Shown here: positions 50,437 through 62,200 of the stretch, piece by piece
Numbering within the stretch: the first letter of the stretch is position 1
Layout of the letters: each line of letters starts with the position of its first letter
Made by a program: the position numbers and the translations under genes
DNA from: Caenorhabditis elegans
Taxonomy: Eukaryota; Nematoda; Chromadorea; Rhabditida; Rhabditidae
Reading direction: 5' to 3'
Assembly: GCF_000002985.6 (NCBI RefSeq)
Contig: NC_003279.8
Location: 7,688,001 to 7,752,000 of the forward strand
Length of the DNA: 64,000 nucleotides
The notes under the pieces: generated by a model
What the model was told of the DNA's origin: nothing
Seen by the model: only the letters and a program-made list of their open reading frames with translations
Databases searched by the model: none

Positions 50437-50870
50437 TTATTTGTGGTCATTTTGAGTCGGAACATTTATTTTATTAAAGTCTGGTCCGTACAACAATATC
50501 GTGAAAATTCTCACATCGTATAAACAGGTTCTAATTTTAATTTGAATATCCGAACTTTCAGAAATGTTGTTCCAATCCCCCTTATCACCTTGGCAACAAT
50601 TATGACCTTGTTCTGAAGATCTTTTCCATTTCATCTTTTCCAAAAAATCCTTATCTATCTTGGGGGATGATTCTCGACGAACACCTGGTCGGAAGGGAAA
50701 GGCATTAAAACCGGGTTGATTACGATAGAAAAAGCATCCAAAAGTCGAGAAAAAATCAAGTTTTTTCCATTGGCCATGATAAATTGATAAGTTGGCATTG
50801 ACGGGAATCCGGACTCTGAATACTTTCCGATGTTTCTTTCCCTTGCCATGATTATTTGTTACGTAGAATG
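50437..50870 (-). CDS. Hypothetical gene, C-terminal exon of ~144 codons
   Basis: On the minus strand a frame is open from a TCTAG acceptor (exon start 50870) to TAA at 50437, a long stretch for DNA of this composition, with no ATG in its first half. It reads YVTNNHGKGKKHRK, then FFYRNQPGFNAFPFRPG, then EQGHNCCQGDKGDWNNIS and LYGPDFNKINVP. Other exons probably lie upstream on the same strand: 51115-50910 contains short frames with good GTAAGT and TTTTAG sites (MNKISESETS, RLYKKKIRRF), and 51430-51320 reads NSPIPTLASNISVDND. I could not join these in one unique phase. A competing two-exon model in another frame (50849-50685 plus 50612-50511) gives an 88-residue protein. No family is recognised. 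Confidence 0.45.
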
Positions 50871-51847
50871 CTAGACATCATCTCGTATCATACAACTGGT
50901 TGAACAAATCTTCGTATCTTCTTCTTGTACAGTCTCTAAAATGCCACGCTACTTTTTGGTTTTCACTTACTATAATTGTAGTAATATGAAGAAAAAAACA
51001 CAATGATGTCTCACTTTCGCTGATTTTATTCATTGAAAAAGTGAAACTGTCTGGATGATTTATGATATATGATCGAAATACAAACAACTTTACAGAACTA
51101 CAAGAATACACTCAAACACTTAACAAAGTATATGTAACAAACTAAATAGAGCACCCTTACTGGGGAAAATAAATTAAAATGTAGTTATATCTGTTTTGAA
51201 CGAAAATGTTCTTTAATTTATTCTTAAGTTTTGGAAACACTTTTCTGTATAAACCTACATTTAAAAAGAAATACCATGAATATAATATAATACAAAAATA
51301 ATACAAAAAGCTACTTTCAAGGAAAACTGGAGAAAGTGAAGATATACATGAATAAAGTTTTCCATAGTTTTCAAGCGGATTTTTATCATTATCAACAGAA
51401 ATATTCGATGCCAAAGTAGGTATTGGACTATTGACTGGATTTTTATTAATTTACTTAAAATGTGATACAATTCTTTTGAAGTCTGAATAAATTTATATCG
51501 TTTTTGGCATTTAACTTTTTTAAATTAACAAATCGGAAGTTTGTGAAACATTTTTTCATCAGGACTCAATTTAAGAGGAAAAAAATAATTACTTTCCAAA
51601 AATAATTATTTTGATAAAATTTAAAACAGGTTTTCTTGAAATTTCTTAAATTCTTTTGATACTTCCAAGATCCAGGACCAGGAGATCCAGGAAAATCCAT
51701 CTCACTGATCAAACAAACTCTACAGACAACTAATTTTTAGAATCTATTACAAATTTTCCAAAATTAATATTTAAATATTTTGTAGAAAGAAAATCCCCGG
51801 GTACGATTCTTATTCTTTTTCCTTTGTTTCATGATTTCATTTCAAAA

Positions 51848-52000
51848 ATGAAAATCTCTCTCCTCATCCCTCTGTTTTTAGCTGTTTCCATCCGAATGAT
51901 CCCATCACAAGAAGCTCATGACATAACACCATCAACCAAACGTTTTCGTGGAATCTCCGAACAAAAATGTTCAGAAAAAATGGGGGAAAAAGCGGGATGA
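51848..52000 (+). CDS. Candidate small secreted peptide precursor
   Basis: An ATG opens a 50-codon frame with a clear signal peptide (MKISLLIPLFLAVSIRM) followed by IPSQEAHDITPSTKRFRG. The Lys-Arg pair is a possible processing site. A second frame overlaps its end and runs to 52236 with six cysteines (C-x2-CC-x20-C-x-C-x14-C), so the real product might be a spliced, cysteine-rich secreted peptide. The minus strand of the same DNA is also open for 92 codons, which weakens the call. Confidence 0.35.
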   Translation: MKISLLIPLFLAVSIRMIPSQEAHDITPSTKRFRGISEQKCSEKMGEKAG

Positions 52001-52434
52001 TAGGATATGCCAGATGTCAGTCGTGTTGCGTCAAACTTTTTTTTCTGGAAAAAAGAAGCAGCTTCATGCGACAATTGTCGGAGACGCAATGCAATTGCAT
52101 AACATTTTATCTCCGAAAATCTGAAAAAAGTGGTCAGATGTGTGGGAAGAAAGAAAAGAAAGCACATGCCATTGAGGATAAAGTGGTCTGGCATTTGAGG
52201 TTGATTTTAAATCAAAGAAATAAAATGATGGATTGATTCGGATGTATGAATGTGTTCGTGTCATCATCATGTCTTTGAACATTCAGATACAAGATGCATC
52301 CAGCATATTTTTCTGTATTAAAATCTTCTGGGAACTTGTGAAATGGCTTTACTTGCAGTATGCATGCAATTTAGAAGATTCTTCAAAATTCTGGAAAAGC
52401 TTAAATTGTTAGTTGAGGAAGTTCGATTAATATC

Positions 52435-52515
52435 GTATTTCCTCTATTAGACTTGTATTGGAGACTTATTTTCCATTGGTCTGTATGGGTGGACGTCTAT
52501 TTGAGAAAACACGGT
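52435..52515. repeat. TATTTCCTCTATTAG MITE copy
   Basis: GTATTTCCTCTATTAGACTTG, then ATTGGTCTGTATGGGTGG, then an inverted TTTGAGAAAACACGGTATTTG edge. It abuts the left side of the Helitron-like element. Confidence 0.6.
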
Positions 52516-52676
52516 ATTTGTACTCGTGCATTACAAACTCAGCGTTTAAAAAAACTGTTTATCATTAACTATATATAAAAAATACAGTTCGTCTGTCCGG
52601 AGTTTGTAGTCTATGTAGTCTTTGTAGTCTGTGACGTCACGCCCAAATTTCAGTGAGAATAGTGGACGTGGCACCC

Positions 52677-52766
52677 TTCGTGGTGAGACCCATCGTGGTG
52701 AGACCCTTCGTGGTGAGACCCTTCGTGGTAAGACCCATCGTGGTGAGACCCTTCGTGGTGAGACCC
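52677..52766 (+). repeat. Six 15-bp tandem repeats
   Basis: The unit is (T/A)TCGTGGTGAGACCC, six perfect-length copies with one internal A-for-G change. Because 15 is a multiple of three, both strands are open (RGET(H/L) on plus), which does not make it coding. Confidence 0.95.
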
Positions 52767-52772
52767 AAAATG

Positions 52773-53745
52773 TTGGCGGGAAATTCAAATTTTCAGTAAA
52801 AAAAATTTTTGGCGGGAAATTCAAATTTTAAGGGAAAAAATTTTTGGCGGGAAATTCAAATTTTCAGTGAAAAAAATTTTGGCGGGAAATTCAAATTTTA
52901 AGTGAAAAAAATTTTTGACGGGAAATTCAAATTTTAAGTGAAAAAAAATTTTGGCGGGAAATTCAAATTTTCAGTAAAAAAAATTTTTGGCGGGAAATTC
53001 AAATTTTCAGTGAAAAAAATTTTGGCGGGAAATTCAAATTTTAAGTGAAAAAAAATTTTTGGCGGGAAATTCAAATTTTCAGTGAAAAAAATTTTGGCGG
53101 GAAATTCAAATTTTAAGGGAAAAAATTTTTGGCGGGAAATTCAAATTTTAAGTGAAAAAAATTTTGGCGGGAAATTCAAATTTTAAGTGAAAAAAAATTT
53201 TGGCGGGAAATTCAAATTTTAAGTGAAAAAAAATTTTTGGCGGGAAATTCAAATTTTCAGTGAAAAAAATTTTGGCGGGAAATTCAAATTTTAAGGGAAA
53301 AAATTTTTGGCGGGAAATTCAAATTTTCAATAAAAAAAATTTTGGCGGGAAATTCAAATTTTCAGTGAAAAATATTTTGGCGGAAATTTAAATTTTCTGA
53401 GAAAAATATTTTGGCGGAAATTTAAATTTTCTGAGAAAAATATTTTGGAGGGAAATTTAAATTTTCTGTGAAAAATATTTTGGCGGGAAATTTAAATTTT
53501 CTGAGAAAAATATTTTGGCGGGAAATTCAAATTTTCAGTGAAAAAAATTTTGGCGGGAAATTCAAATTTTAAGGGAAAAAATTTTTGGCGGGAAATTCAA
53601 ATTTTCAGTGAAAAAAATTTTGGCGGGAAATTCAAATTTTCAGTGAAAACAATTTTGGCGGGAAATTCAAATTTTCAGTGAAAAAATTTTAGCGGGAAAT
53701 TCAAGTTTTAAGTGAAAAAATTTTTGCCGGGAAATTACAATTTCT
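52773..53745 (+). repeat. ~28-copy 33-36-bp minisatellite with E2F-like boxes
   Basis: The unit is TTGGCGGGAAATTCAAATTT followed by TMAGTGAAAAAAATTT. Copies vary in A/T run length; a subset at 53370-53520 reads GGCGGAAATTTAAATTTTCTG and is more diverged. Nearly every unit holds GGCGGGAAA, which equals the core E2F/DP recognition site. Confidence 0.95.
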
Positions 53746-53755
53746 GAGAAAAATC

Positions 53756-54340
53756 GAGAAATGTCTGCAATGTTCCAGAATTTTCTAGAAAATTCGGGAA
53801 AACTCTGGAATATTCCAGAACTTTCTAGAAAAATCGAGAAATGTCTGCCATGTTCCAGAAGTTTTCTAGAAAATTCGAGAAAATTTCCCGAATGGACCAG
53901 AATTTTCTAGAAAATTCTAGAAAGTTCTGGAATGGTCCAGAATTTTCTAGAAAATTCGGGAAAACTCTGGAATATTCCAGAACTTTCTAGAAAATTCGAG
54001 AAAATTCCGGAATGGTCCAGAATTTTCTAGAAAATTCGGGAAAACTCTGGAATATTCCAGAACTTTCTAGAAAAATCGGGAAAAGTCGGCAATGTTCTTG
54101 AACTTTCTAGAAAATTCGAGAAAATTCCGGAATGGTCCAGAATTTTCTAGAAAATTCGGGAAAACTCTGGAATATTCCAGAAGTTTCTAGAAAATCCGAG
54201 AAAGTTCTGGAATGGTCCAGAATTTTCTAGAAAATTCGGAAAAATTCTGGAATATTCCAGAACTTTCTAGAAAAATCGGGAAAAGTCTGCAATGTTCAAG
54301 AACTCTCTAAAAAATTCGAGAAAATTCTGAAATGTTCAAT
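53756..54340 (+). repeat. Tandem array of heat-shock-element-like pentamers
   Basis: The array is built from TTCTAGAAAATTCGAGAAAA and GGAATATTCCAGAACTTTCT modules. It contains about 13 TTCTAGAA palindromes and long runs of alternating nTTCn/nGAAn pentamers in perfect five-base register, the definition of an HSF-binding element. Confidence 0.95.
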
Positions 54341-57300
54341 TTCGTGGAAAAATTCAAGAAACTTCTACAAAGTTCTACACGGGGTTCTGGCTCGACCCCG
54401 CGCTCCATTGGACACTGAAATGGCGGGAAAAAATTTTGAAATCGCAAGAGGAATTTTCACGCAGCGCGTTGAAAAAAGTGTATGCATTTGCGCGTGACGG
54501 TGTTTCTTCAAGTTTTGATACTCCTAGAATATTCTGAAGTTTCAATAATTTTAAAAAAATATCAAAAATTGTTAAAATTTTCAGAAACGCTCGCCAAAAA
54601 CTTTCGGAAAGGACCGGAAAATGTTTCATATGATTTGAAGAACGTAGAGAAAATTATACGTTCAAGAAATTTAGAAATAGTTCCAGGAAAAATTGAGGTT
54701 TTAAGTTGTAATTGCTCAGAACTTAGTTATATAATATTTATGTTGCTCGAAAATTTCCGGAAAACAGGAAAAAACGTTCCATCTGCAAAGAAGGCTTAGA
54801 AAATTTAGAATTTGATTTCAATTTTGAGTACGCCAGTCGGAGCACGCGCTTCAGCGCGTGCGAACGGCTGGTACATATATTATTAAAGTGAGAATAGCGC
54901 TGATTTGTCAAAATATACTCGTGAGTCGAAAAAACTTCATATCTGATAGAAAAGCTCAATTGTTTTAGTGCGAAAATTTTTGTACACTTTCAAAATTCTG
55001 ACAACTGATTTCATAGTAATTGCCACTTTTCTATGTACTGTAAATTGAAACTATCAAAAAAAATTTATGAATTTATTTACTCCGATATTCAATCATTTAG
55101 CACCATAAGAGCACTTTTTAAACTTTTTTTCCCACCCTTTTTAACTGAAACTTTGAGGGAGGCTTTTAACTTTAAAAAAAACTATGAAATCTAAAAATCA
55201 CAAAACAACATTTTGTGTAACAGTTTGGAAAATCAAGCAAATTGAATTTAAATACCTCTCGGAAAATTATATTGTTGTTACTTGTAATGCGAAATGACTT
55301 ATTTGAATTAAAACTCAAGTTTCGATAAATAATTAGTCAATTTGCTAGTTTCAAAGAAAAATTTAAAGACAGTCCTTCTATTTGAAAAGTTCATATTATT
55401 TTATTTTTATTGATTAAGCTGAGGATATGTTTATTTATTTTATTTATGTATACCAATATCATAAATGTTTAATAAGCCTTCCATTTTTTTAACCTCAATT
55501 TCCATTATTTATATTTATTTGGTATATTTTAGATAATCTTTCGTTTTAATATTATCCGTTGCGAGCTGCTTCTGAGTTTTTCTTTTTGGCGAACATAAAA
55601 ACTCAAAATGTAAAAAAAAAAGTCAGGTGAACCGGATCTGTTCCCACATTTTTTGTTTTTAAAACATCATATTTTGATTTCAAATCCGTTCGTTTTTATT
55701 CTATTTTTGAGTTTTTATTTTCAAAGAATCGAACACTGATGTTTTTTATCTTTTCTTTTGGGTGGATGTCTGGTTTCCAAAAATCGTTTTGTTTTTTTTT
55801 CATTGAAATATAATATTGGAATCAAAATGAAAATCCGGAGGACATGTAACATATCAAAGTTATAATCTGTGAAATTCGTTGAAACTTACAACATTAAAAA
55901 TATTTGAATTACAAATCCCAGAGAGTTGATGACGTTTGCCTCCACCACTGTCTCAAATTTGCTCTGAAGCTTCTCAGTTCTTTAGAAAAATTGCCGAAAT
56001 TGCCTGAGAAATTGAAGTACCGATATAAAAATTGTCAATCTCTCAACTGAAAAAGTATTAAAACAACACAATATTTTATCTGCAAAAAAGTACACAGAGA
56101 CAAGACGTATCACAGCTGAAAATAAAATAATTAAACCATATTTTCATTTTTAAAAAACGGTATAGAAATGTTGACGACCGTAGCCACGGGACGGAAATGT
56201 GTACCGAATAATATTATATAATAGTTATTCAATAATACTTATTCAAAGAAGACATTCAAGATTTTTTTTTCGCCAATTTCTTCCCCTAATCGACCAAAAA
56301 ACGTGCAAAAACTTACCTGATTATACCAGAATTTTAACAGAAAATTAACCGTTGATCATTGGCAAAAGAAATAATGTCAAGGGCAGTAACGAATGAATAT
56401 AGCATCACTGAATAATAGAATCATAACAAGTTTTGGAAAAAAACAACTTTTTATACTTTTTGGTAGACATTACTGTGTTAAAAGATCATAATGATCAAAT
56501 CACAATTCAAGGTTTTTTGGTCAAACATTAAAAATTGGAACACATTGAAAAACTGATCAACTTCAACTGCTGATCATAGTTATGATCGACAATCAAAAGT
56601 TTCTAATGACTCAGATAATAAAAAACACGCTTTTGATAAATGGTAACTAGAGAAAAGTTTAAAAAAAAAACGCCAAAAACATAACCATGGTTCAAAAAAT
56701 TGCAAAACTTGGGCAAGACGTTAAGGCCAAGTCCAAGTTTAGTCCAAGTTTGATCCAATTTTTTCAAACGATGCACAAATCGCCAACCAAAGATAATTCG
56801 CACGTAGTGATTTCTAAACTGTAAAAATGAAAACATGTGAATCGTTGGTTCAGTGATTTCGTGCCTGGACCAAACTTAAACGCCAAAAATTTGATGAAAC
56901 TTTAGACCAAGTGTTGCCCGAGCTTTACCAACTTTGGAACAAAAATTGATATCTCACAGTTGACGTGAGCTGGAAAAAAAGAGGACTTACGAACTAAGGT
57001 TACAGGAAACTTCTATTCCCCAAGTATATATTTCGAGATTTCCGTTGTATATGTTTTTCTTTCATAAATCTTCCAAAAATCCATTAACGTTTCAAAAACC
57101 TACAAATAATCTTGTTTTTTTGTACTTCCTCGTAAATCCACATCAAAGTCCTAAGACTTTTGAACTATTTCCTAGGTTTTATAGGATGAATAACAGGGAC
57201 AAACACTTGTGATTTCACTAGTTTTGAATAAGCGGAGGTGTTGTGATCATTGGAAACAACGTGGTATTTTGGATTCGGCACCATTGTGATCTGTCAAGTT

Positions 57301-59045
57301 TAAATCCGTAGAACTATCTGTGGCTATCTGTGGAAACAAAATGTTAGCACAATATAAAGGTCCCTAAATTAAAACTATGCTTGAAACCACTTTCAAATTG
57401 AAACCTACGATAAATCAGAAATCAAAAACCTAAAAGCTAATTCGTACGATTTTACTGATTCGGTGTCCATGATTTTCAAAAATGAGAGAACAACTTTTTT
57501 GTTTTGTTTTCCTATTTTGATCAGATGTAACCGATTGATCGTTGAAAACCACATGGTATATTTATTTATGGTTAACGTTAATACTTTGGAAGTTCAAAAA
57601 TACATAATAATAACCTAGATATATAAATGCGAACTGTTGATCTAAAAAACACCAAAATTTTAGTTTTGTCCTATATTTCAGATTTCAGATAAATTTTTCA
57701 GTTCCCAAATGGAAATCGCAGGGGAATCGATGAACAATTTTTGAAAATTTTGATTCTGAAATTTTGAATTTTATCCGTTGTAATGTCCGAATGATGTTGC
57801 AAGGCTTAAAGTATATTTTATGCGATAATTCACGGTGAACTTTTTTAAATCCAGTAGCCACGATTATTGAACAGTCTGGTTGACGGTCTCCGTCGTAGGC
57901 AGGCGCGTCTTCAGGCGCCTGGTGTGGAAAGTTGTTTGTACCGAATTTGTGGCAGACTCTGCCAATTTATGTGTATTATTAATTATGTTATTTTGATTTC
58001 TGTTGGTTTAAAATTACGCTTTTTGATATATATATATTTATTCAAAACGTCGTAACAAAACAGAAAAGTGTAGAATAATCACCGGGAGAAACAAACTTGA
58101 ATAATTTGAATGATCCTATATATTCAATTGTTCTTATGGCTAAGTCAAATTTTTTCAACTTTCTAGTTTCTATTTGATTTATTGTGTATTATAGTGATCC
58201 AAGAATAGAAATCAGAACTTTTTGAAAGCTGATCCTTGTGGGTTTAGGAGACTCCGCTTTTCCTCTAATTTTGTCTTATTTTGTTTCGAAAACTCGTCAT
58301 CACAACTTTAAAAATCTGTTTCCACACATGTTTTTCTCAATGAGAGTTCATCCGGTTCCTGCTCAATGAGCTTCTGCACTTGTCTCTTGTTCCCAAAAAA
58401 ATACGCCTACATGTGGCATGCGTCAGATATATAATGCATAATCGAATATTTCCGTCTCGTTTTGGGCAAATGGATAATGAAAGCAACAACAAGAGAAACA
58501 AGGGAAATTAATTGATTATCCTTGAGTCGACGTCAGCTTTCACGTCATCTTTGGTGGGTCCACGAGCACCGTATGCTCCAAGTGAATCTTGATTTTATTC
58601 TTTCTATCCAGGTAGACATGTAAAAAAAGTATGGAACTTTTGATTGACAATAGACTACGTTCGGTTATTCCCAAGGTTCCGTCACATGTCTGAATGATGT
58701 GTGAGAGAGTTATTTGAGAACGTCACCCCCACATAACGTCACTTACGTGACCAGGTGAAATTTTTAAACACAGGTACTTTGGTACTGGTGCTCAGTACAA
58801 AGTTTTTTGACTATTTCTCTTCGATCCTTGAATACATGTACTCATTGCTTTGTGGTACTGAAAAAGAAATCCTCAATGCACAGTTTAACAATTTTTGTGT
58901 CTTCATAAAAATTAAATTAAAACCAAAAAAAAGTTTTTGATATTTCTTTGAACGTGGAGTGGCACTAGTTTTTCAAAAATTTACAAATGTTTTTAAAAGA
59001 GTTTTGAAAATTATTTTGGACAGTTCCGTGCATAAAAAATCCAAG

Positions 59046-59291
59046 TTATGGCGGAGCCTGCAACTGATTTTCTGTGTCCGGTCGTTTTAATGAAACTTTT
59101 AGCTTTTTAGTGATGATGCGGGAAAAAACTTTCGGAAAAGTTGAAATTAAATAAAATAGCAAAAGATTGACACAGAGATCAATAACAAGCTTCGCCCATT
59201 TCCTGACTTTTGGTTTATCAAAATCGATGTTTCTTATATTGTTGAGAGTTTTTGTATTTTCCATTTTTAGTCTCACGAATATACTGACCAT
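59046..59291 (-). CDS. Hypothetical 81-residue single-pass membrane protein
   Basis: From an ATG at 59291 the frame reads MVSIFVRLKMENTKTLNN, then VRKWAKLVIDLCVNLLLFYL (a hydrophobic span at about 40-58), then a Lys/Arg-rich tail ending TENQLQAPP. The frame is open a further 29 codons upstream with a second hydrophobic stretch but no ATG. Codon use is plausible. The plus strand is also open over this region, so a chance frame is quite possible. Confidence 0.3.
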   Translation of the reverse strand: MVSIFVRLKMENTKTLNNIRNIDFDKPKVRKWAKLVIDLCVNLLLFYLISTFPKVFSRIITKKLKVSLKRPDTENQLQAPP

Positions 59292-62200
59292 TACAAAAAA
59301 AAAGATAAACGAAAAGGAAAAACCAAGATGTGGGAGGAGCTTATTATTGATTTTATACTCTCGACTTAAAACAATCAAAAATATCTTATTCTCATTAAAA
59401 AAAACATTTAAGTTTCAACCCCAAAAACAAAACATATGTTCAACCATTGTGTTCCCTCCGAAATTGGTGGCTCGTGAGCAATGCAATTATGTCCATCTAT
59501 TTCAGTCACCAGACCGCCCGTCTGTAGATACAACGTCATCAGAAAGTGCCACGTCATCTCTGGAGTCTTCTGACTCAAAAACCTTCTTTTTCCAATTGGT
59601 AATTGGTTAACCGATCACATGCTTCTCAATAAAACTTTGAGTGAGTTCAAAACATTGAGAAAAAAAAACAATCTAGTTCCGTGTGTCCTTTCCAAAAACC
59701 ACTATACGACATTTTTGCAAACTGGTCACCAGCTCCTCCACCCTCACTGCCGCCCAAACTTAATTAAACTTTTAGGGCGTAGTAATAGAAGTGCACTTTT
59801 CTCTCTCTCAAGTATATATGTTTTCATGTTTAGTAAACAAGATGAGAAAACAGATTACGTGTGCTCTTGGAGCCACTAGTCACAAGATTCATGTCTCAAA
59901 AAGGTCGAGTTTTCCGGCATCTTCTCTATATACTTTCAACTTGTCATATTTATGTTTTTAATGTCAACTTCCTTCTCTCGTCATAGTGTCATCATCATGA
60001 TCTTGCTTTAATTTCTATTTAATCAAATTTCCACTTTATTTATTTTTTTTCCATTAAATGATATAGAATATACTGTTAATATTTCTATTTTTACCTCTAA
60101 TAACCTTTTACAAAAAAAAATGTTTTTTGTATTTAATTGGGGGATATCTTTTCGGGCTTTCGTCAGCTATAAAAAATTGTTTGGCTTGGAGGTTCGGAAG
60201 TGCCGGCCTTAAAATTCGCTTACGTCAGCCTAACGATTCTAATAGATGCCTCGTACAAACTATAGGACAATTTTTGAAGACAATTTGCACAGACGGCAGC
60301 CGGCTAGGCACGGTGAGGCTGGTGAAAAGGCGCCGCCTGACGGTATTTAACAAAAACATAAAACACTGTAGTTTAACCCAAAATGCAGAAATATAGCAGT
60401 AGGCAGGCACGACAGATGCTAGGCATGCCGCAAGACTGCTTGCCATGAACATAGGATAAATGATTAAAAAAATAAGTGTTCACTTCACAAGTTGTTCCCC
60501 CTATGATTTCATGGTTTCCTTGAAAATCTAGAATTTTAACACATCCGTTTCATGTAATCTCTGTGACGAAATTTATTTCAATTTCTAATTATATATTAAA
60601 AATGGTATCAACAAGTCTACGAGATCAGAAACTGATTTCGAGAAGTTTCGAATAAAACTTTAAACGACCATTATCGTCATCGTCTAAGTAGTAATCAAAA
60701 TTCAGACGAGATATGTCTACTCGATGATTTTGATTTTTCAACTTTGATTTCGGGTTTATTAATTGGGAGCAGTGTTATAATGGACTCTTGAACTAGAGCA
60801 AAATGCGATTTTCAAATGTCATTCAGACTAGAAAGGTCTAAATTTAACAGGAAAAAAAAATTCCCATTATCTATTGTTTCCTTTTTCCCCCGGAAACTTA
60901 CTTTCGACTTGGTATTTTGAGTCTGAATTAGTTCGACCTCTTAAGAACTTTTGATCTACTGCAGTAGGTCAAAATAGTACTCACACTTAAAACTTTTTTC
61001 TGAAATCCGAAAAAATGTTCGATGTTCCCTGTTGGAATGACAACTTGACCTACTTCAAATAGATTTGTAAAGAGGGCGAACGAATAAAAAAAACGAAAAT
61101 TGGTGAGTCTATGACGCAACAAATAATTCGTCTAAAAAGCAAGAGTTTTTGTTCGTTTTTTTTAAATTCTAACTTACTTGACTTTGACTTGCACGTGTGT
61201 ATAATTTTAAGCTAAAAATGGATCTAGAAAAACATAAATTTTAAAATGTTGAGACTGGATATTCATATTGCACGGAAAAATGGTTTGCCTTAACTTTTGT
61301 AATGGAAGAGGGAAAAAAGGAGACAACTGGAAAGCTAGACCCTGCTTGTTTGTGTGGCTGCCTTTAGTACGCGTAACCTTTTTTAGACTGTCAAAATTAA
61401 GAACACATAAGGAAACGTCGGTAGAGATGTATGCCGAAACGTGTGCTTAACTAGTTTTGTTCATTCCGAATTTACTTAATCTCCCAATTGTTCTCCTTCC
61501 GAGAGCAGTTTCAATACTAAACAAATTGACAAAATCTAATTTTTTTGCCTGTCATTTGTTTTTCCCTTGAGAAAAAACCGCTGCCAAAAAAAAAGAAATT
61601 ACTCATTTCACACGAGAATTTGTTTATCGTGTCTAGCTCCCTGCTGACCCGGATATTAGCATAATAATTAGTTTTTGTTTGCAAAAACCTGCGCGTTTCG
61701 TAAAAGTGCATTTTTCGTTGACAACATGATCAACAACATCATAGGTCACTGTTGATGGCAAATACTGATAAATCCAAGGTTATTTAAGATAAAATGGGGG
61801 AAATTGTGTTGGTCCATGTGAAGAACATGATGAGGCTCACGTGTTGAAGAATGTATATAGATATATTAAAATACTCAGAAACAGTAATTTTTTCGATTTC
61901 AATTGAATTCATGATTCCATACAGAATTTTACAGTGTTTTTGCAAAAAAAAGTGATATTACCCACTGACGAAGTTTTGCTAGAAATCATCAAAAATTCAA
62001 TGAAACTGTACAAATATGAGGGAAAAATAATGAACGTCATGCGAGTATGGTAGCTGCATAGTTATGGTCGTGTCAAGACCGGAAAGTATGTTATTCGGTT
62101 TATTCTAGCACTGTAGGAAGGATTTTAAATGGTCCCCAAACTGGAGCCACCTTACAGATTTTACTAAAATAATCATGACGTAATAAAAACAATCTTCAAA

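Larger units (their letters stand above)
52562..54871 (+). mobile_element. Non-autonomous Helitron-like element, ~2.3 kb
   Basis: The right end has textbook Helitron form: a perfect 8-bp-stem hairpin (GCACGCGC TTCA GCGCGTGC, 54842-54861), six bases, then CTGG (54868-54871) followed by T. A matching left end, A|TC at 52561-52562, precedes a CAGTTCGTCTGTCCGGAG segment; this left boundary is less certain. The interior is three tandem arrays in a row, then a unique 500-bp right part. No Rep/helicase frame is present. C. elegans Helitrons carrying heat-shock-element repeats are known. Confidence 0.75.

Noticed and set aside
52546-52831. Frames on both strands rich in RGET or VSPRR repeats
   Set aside because: They are the translation of a 15-bp tandem repeat, whose length keeps every frame in register.
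57860-57960. Possible structured RNA from the GTAGGCAGGCGCG palindrome
   Set aside because: Similar GTAGGCAGGC segments recur in the window, so a dispersed repeat is the simpler reading.
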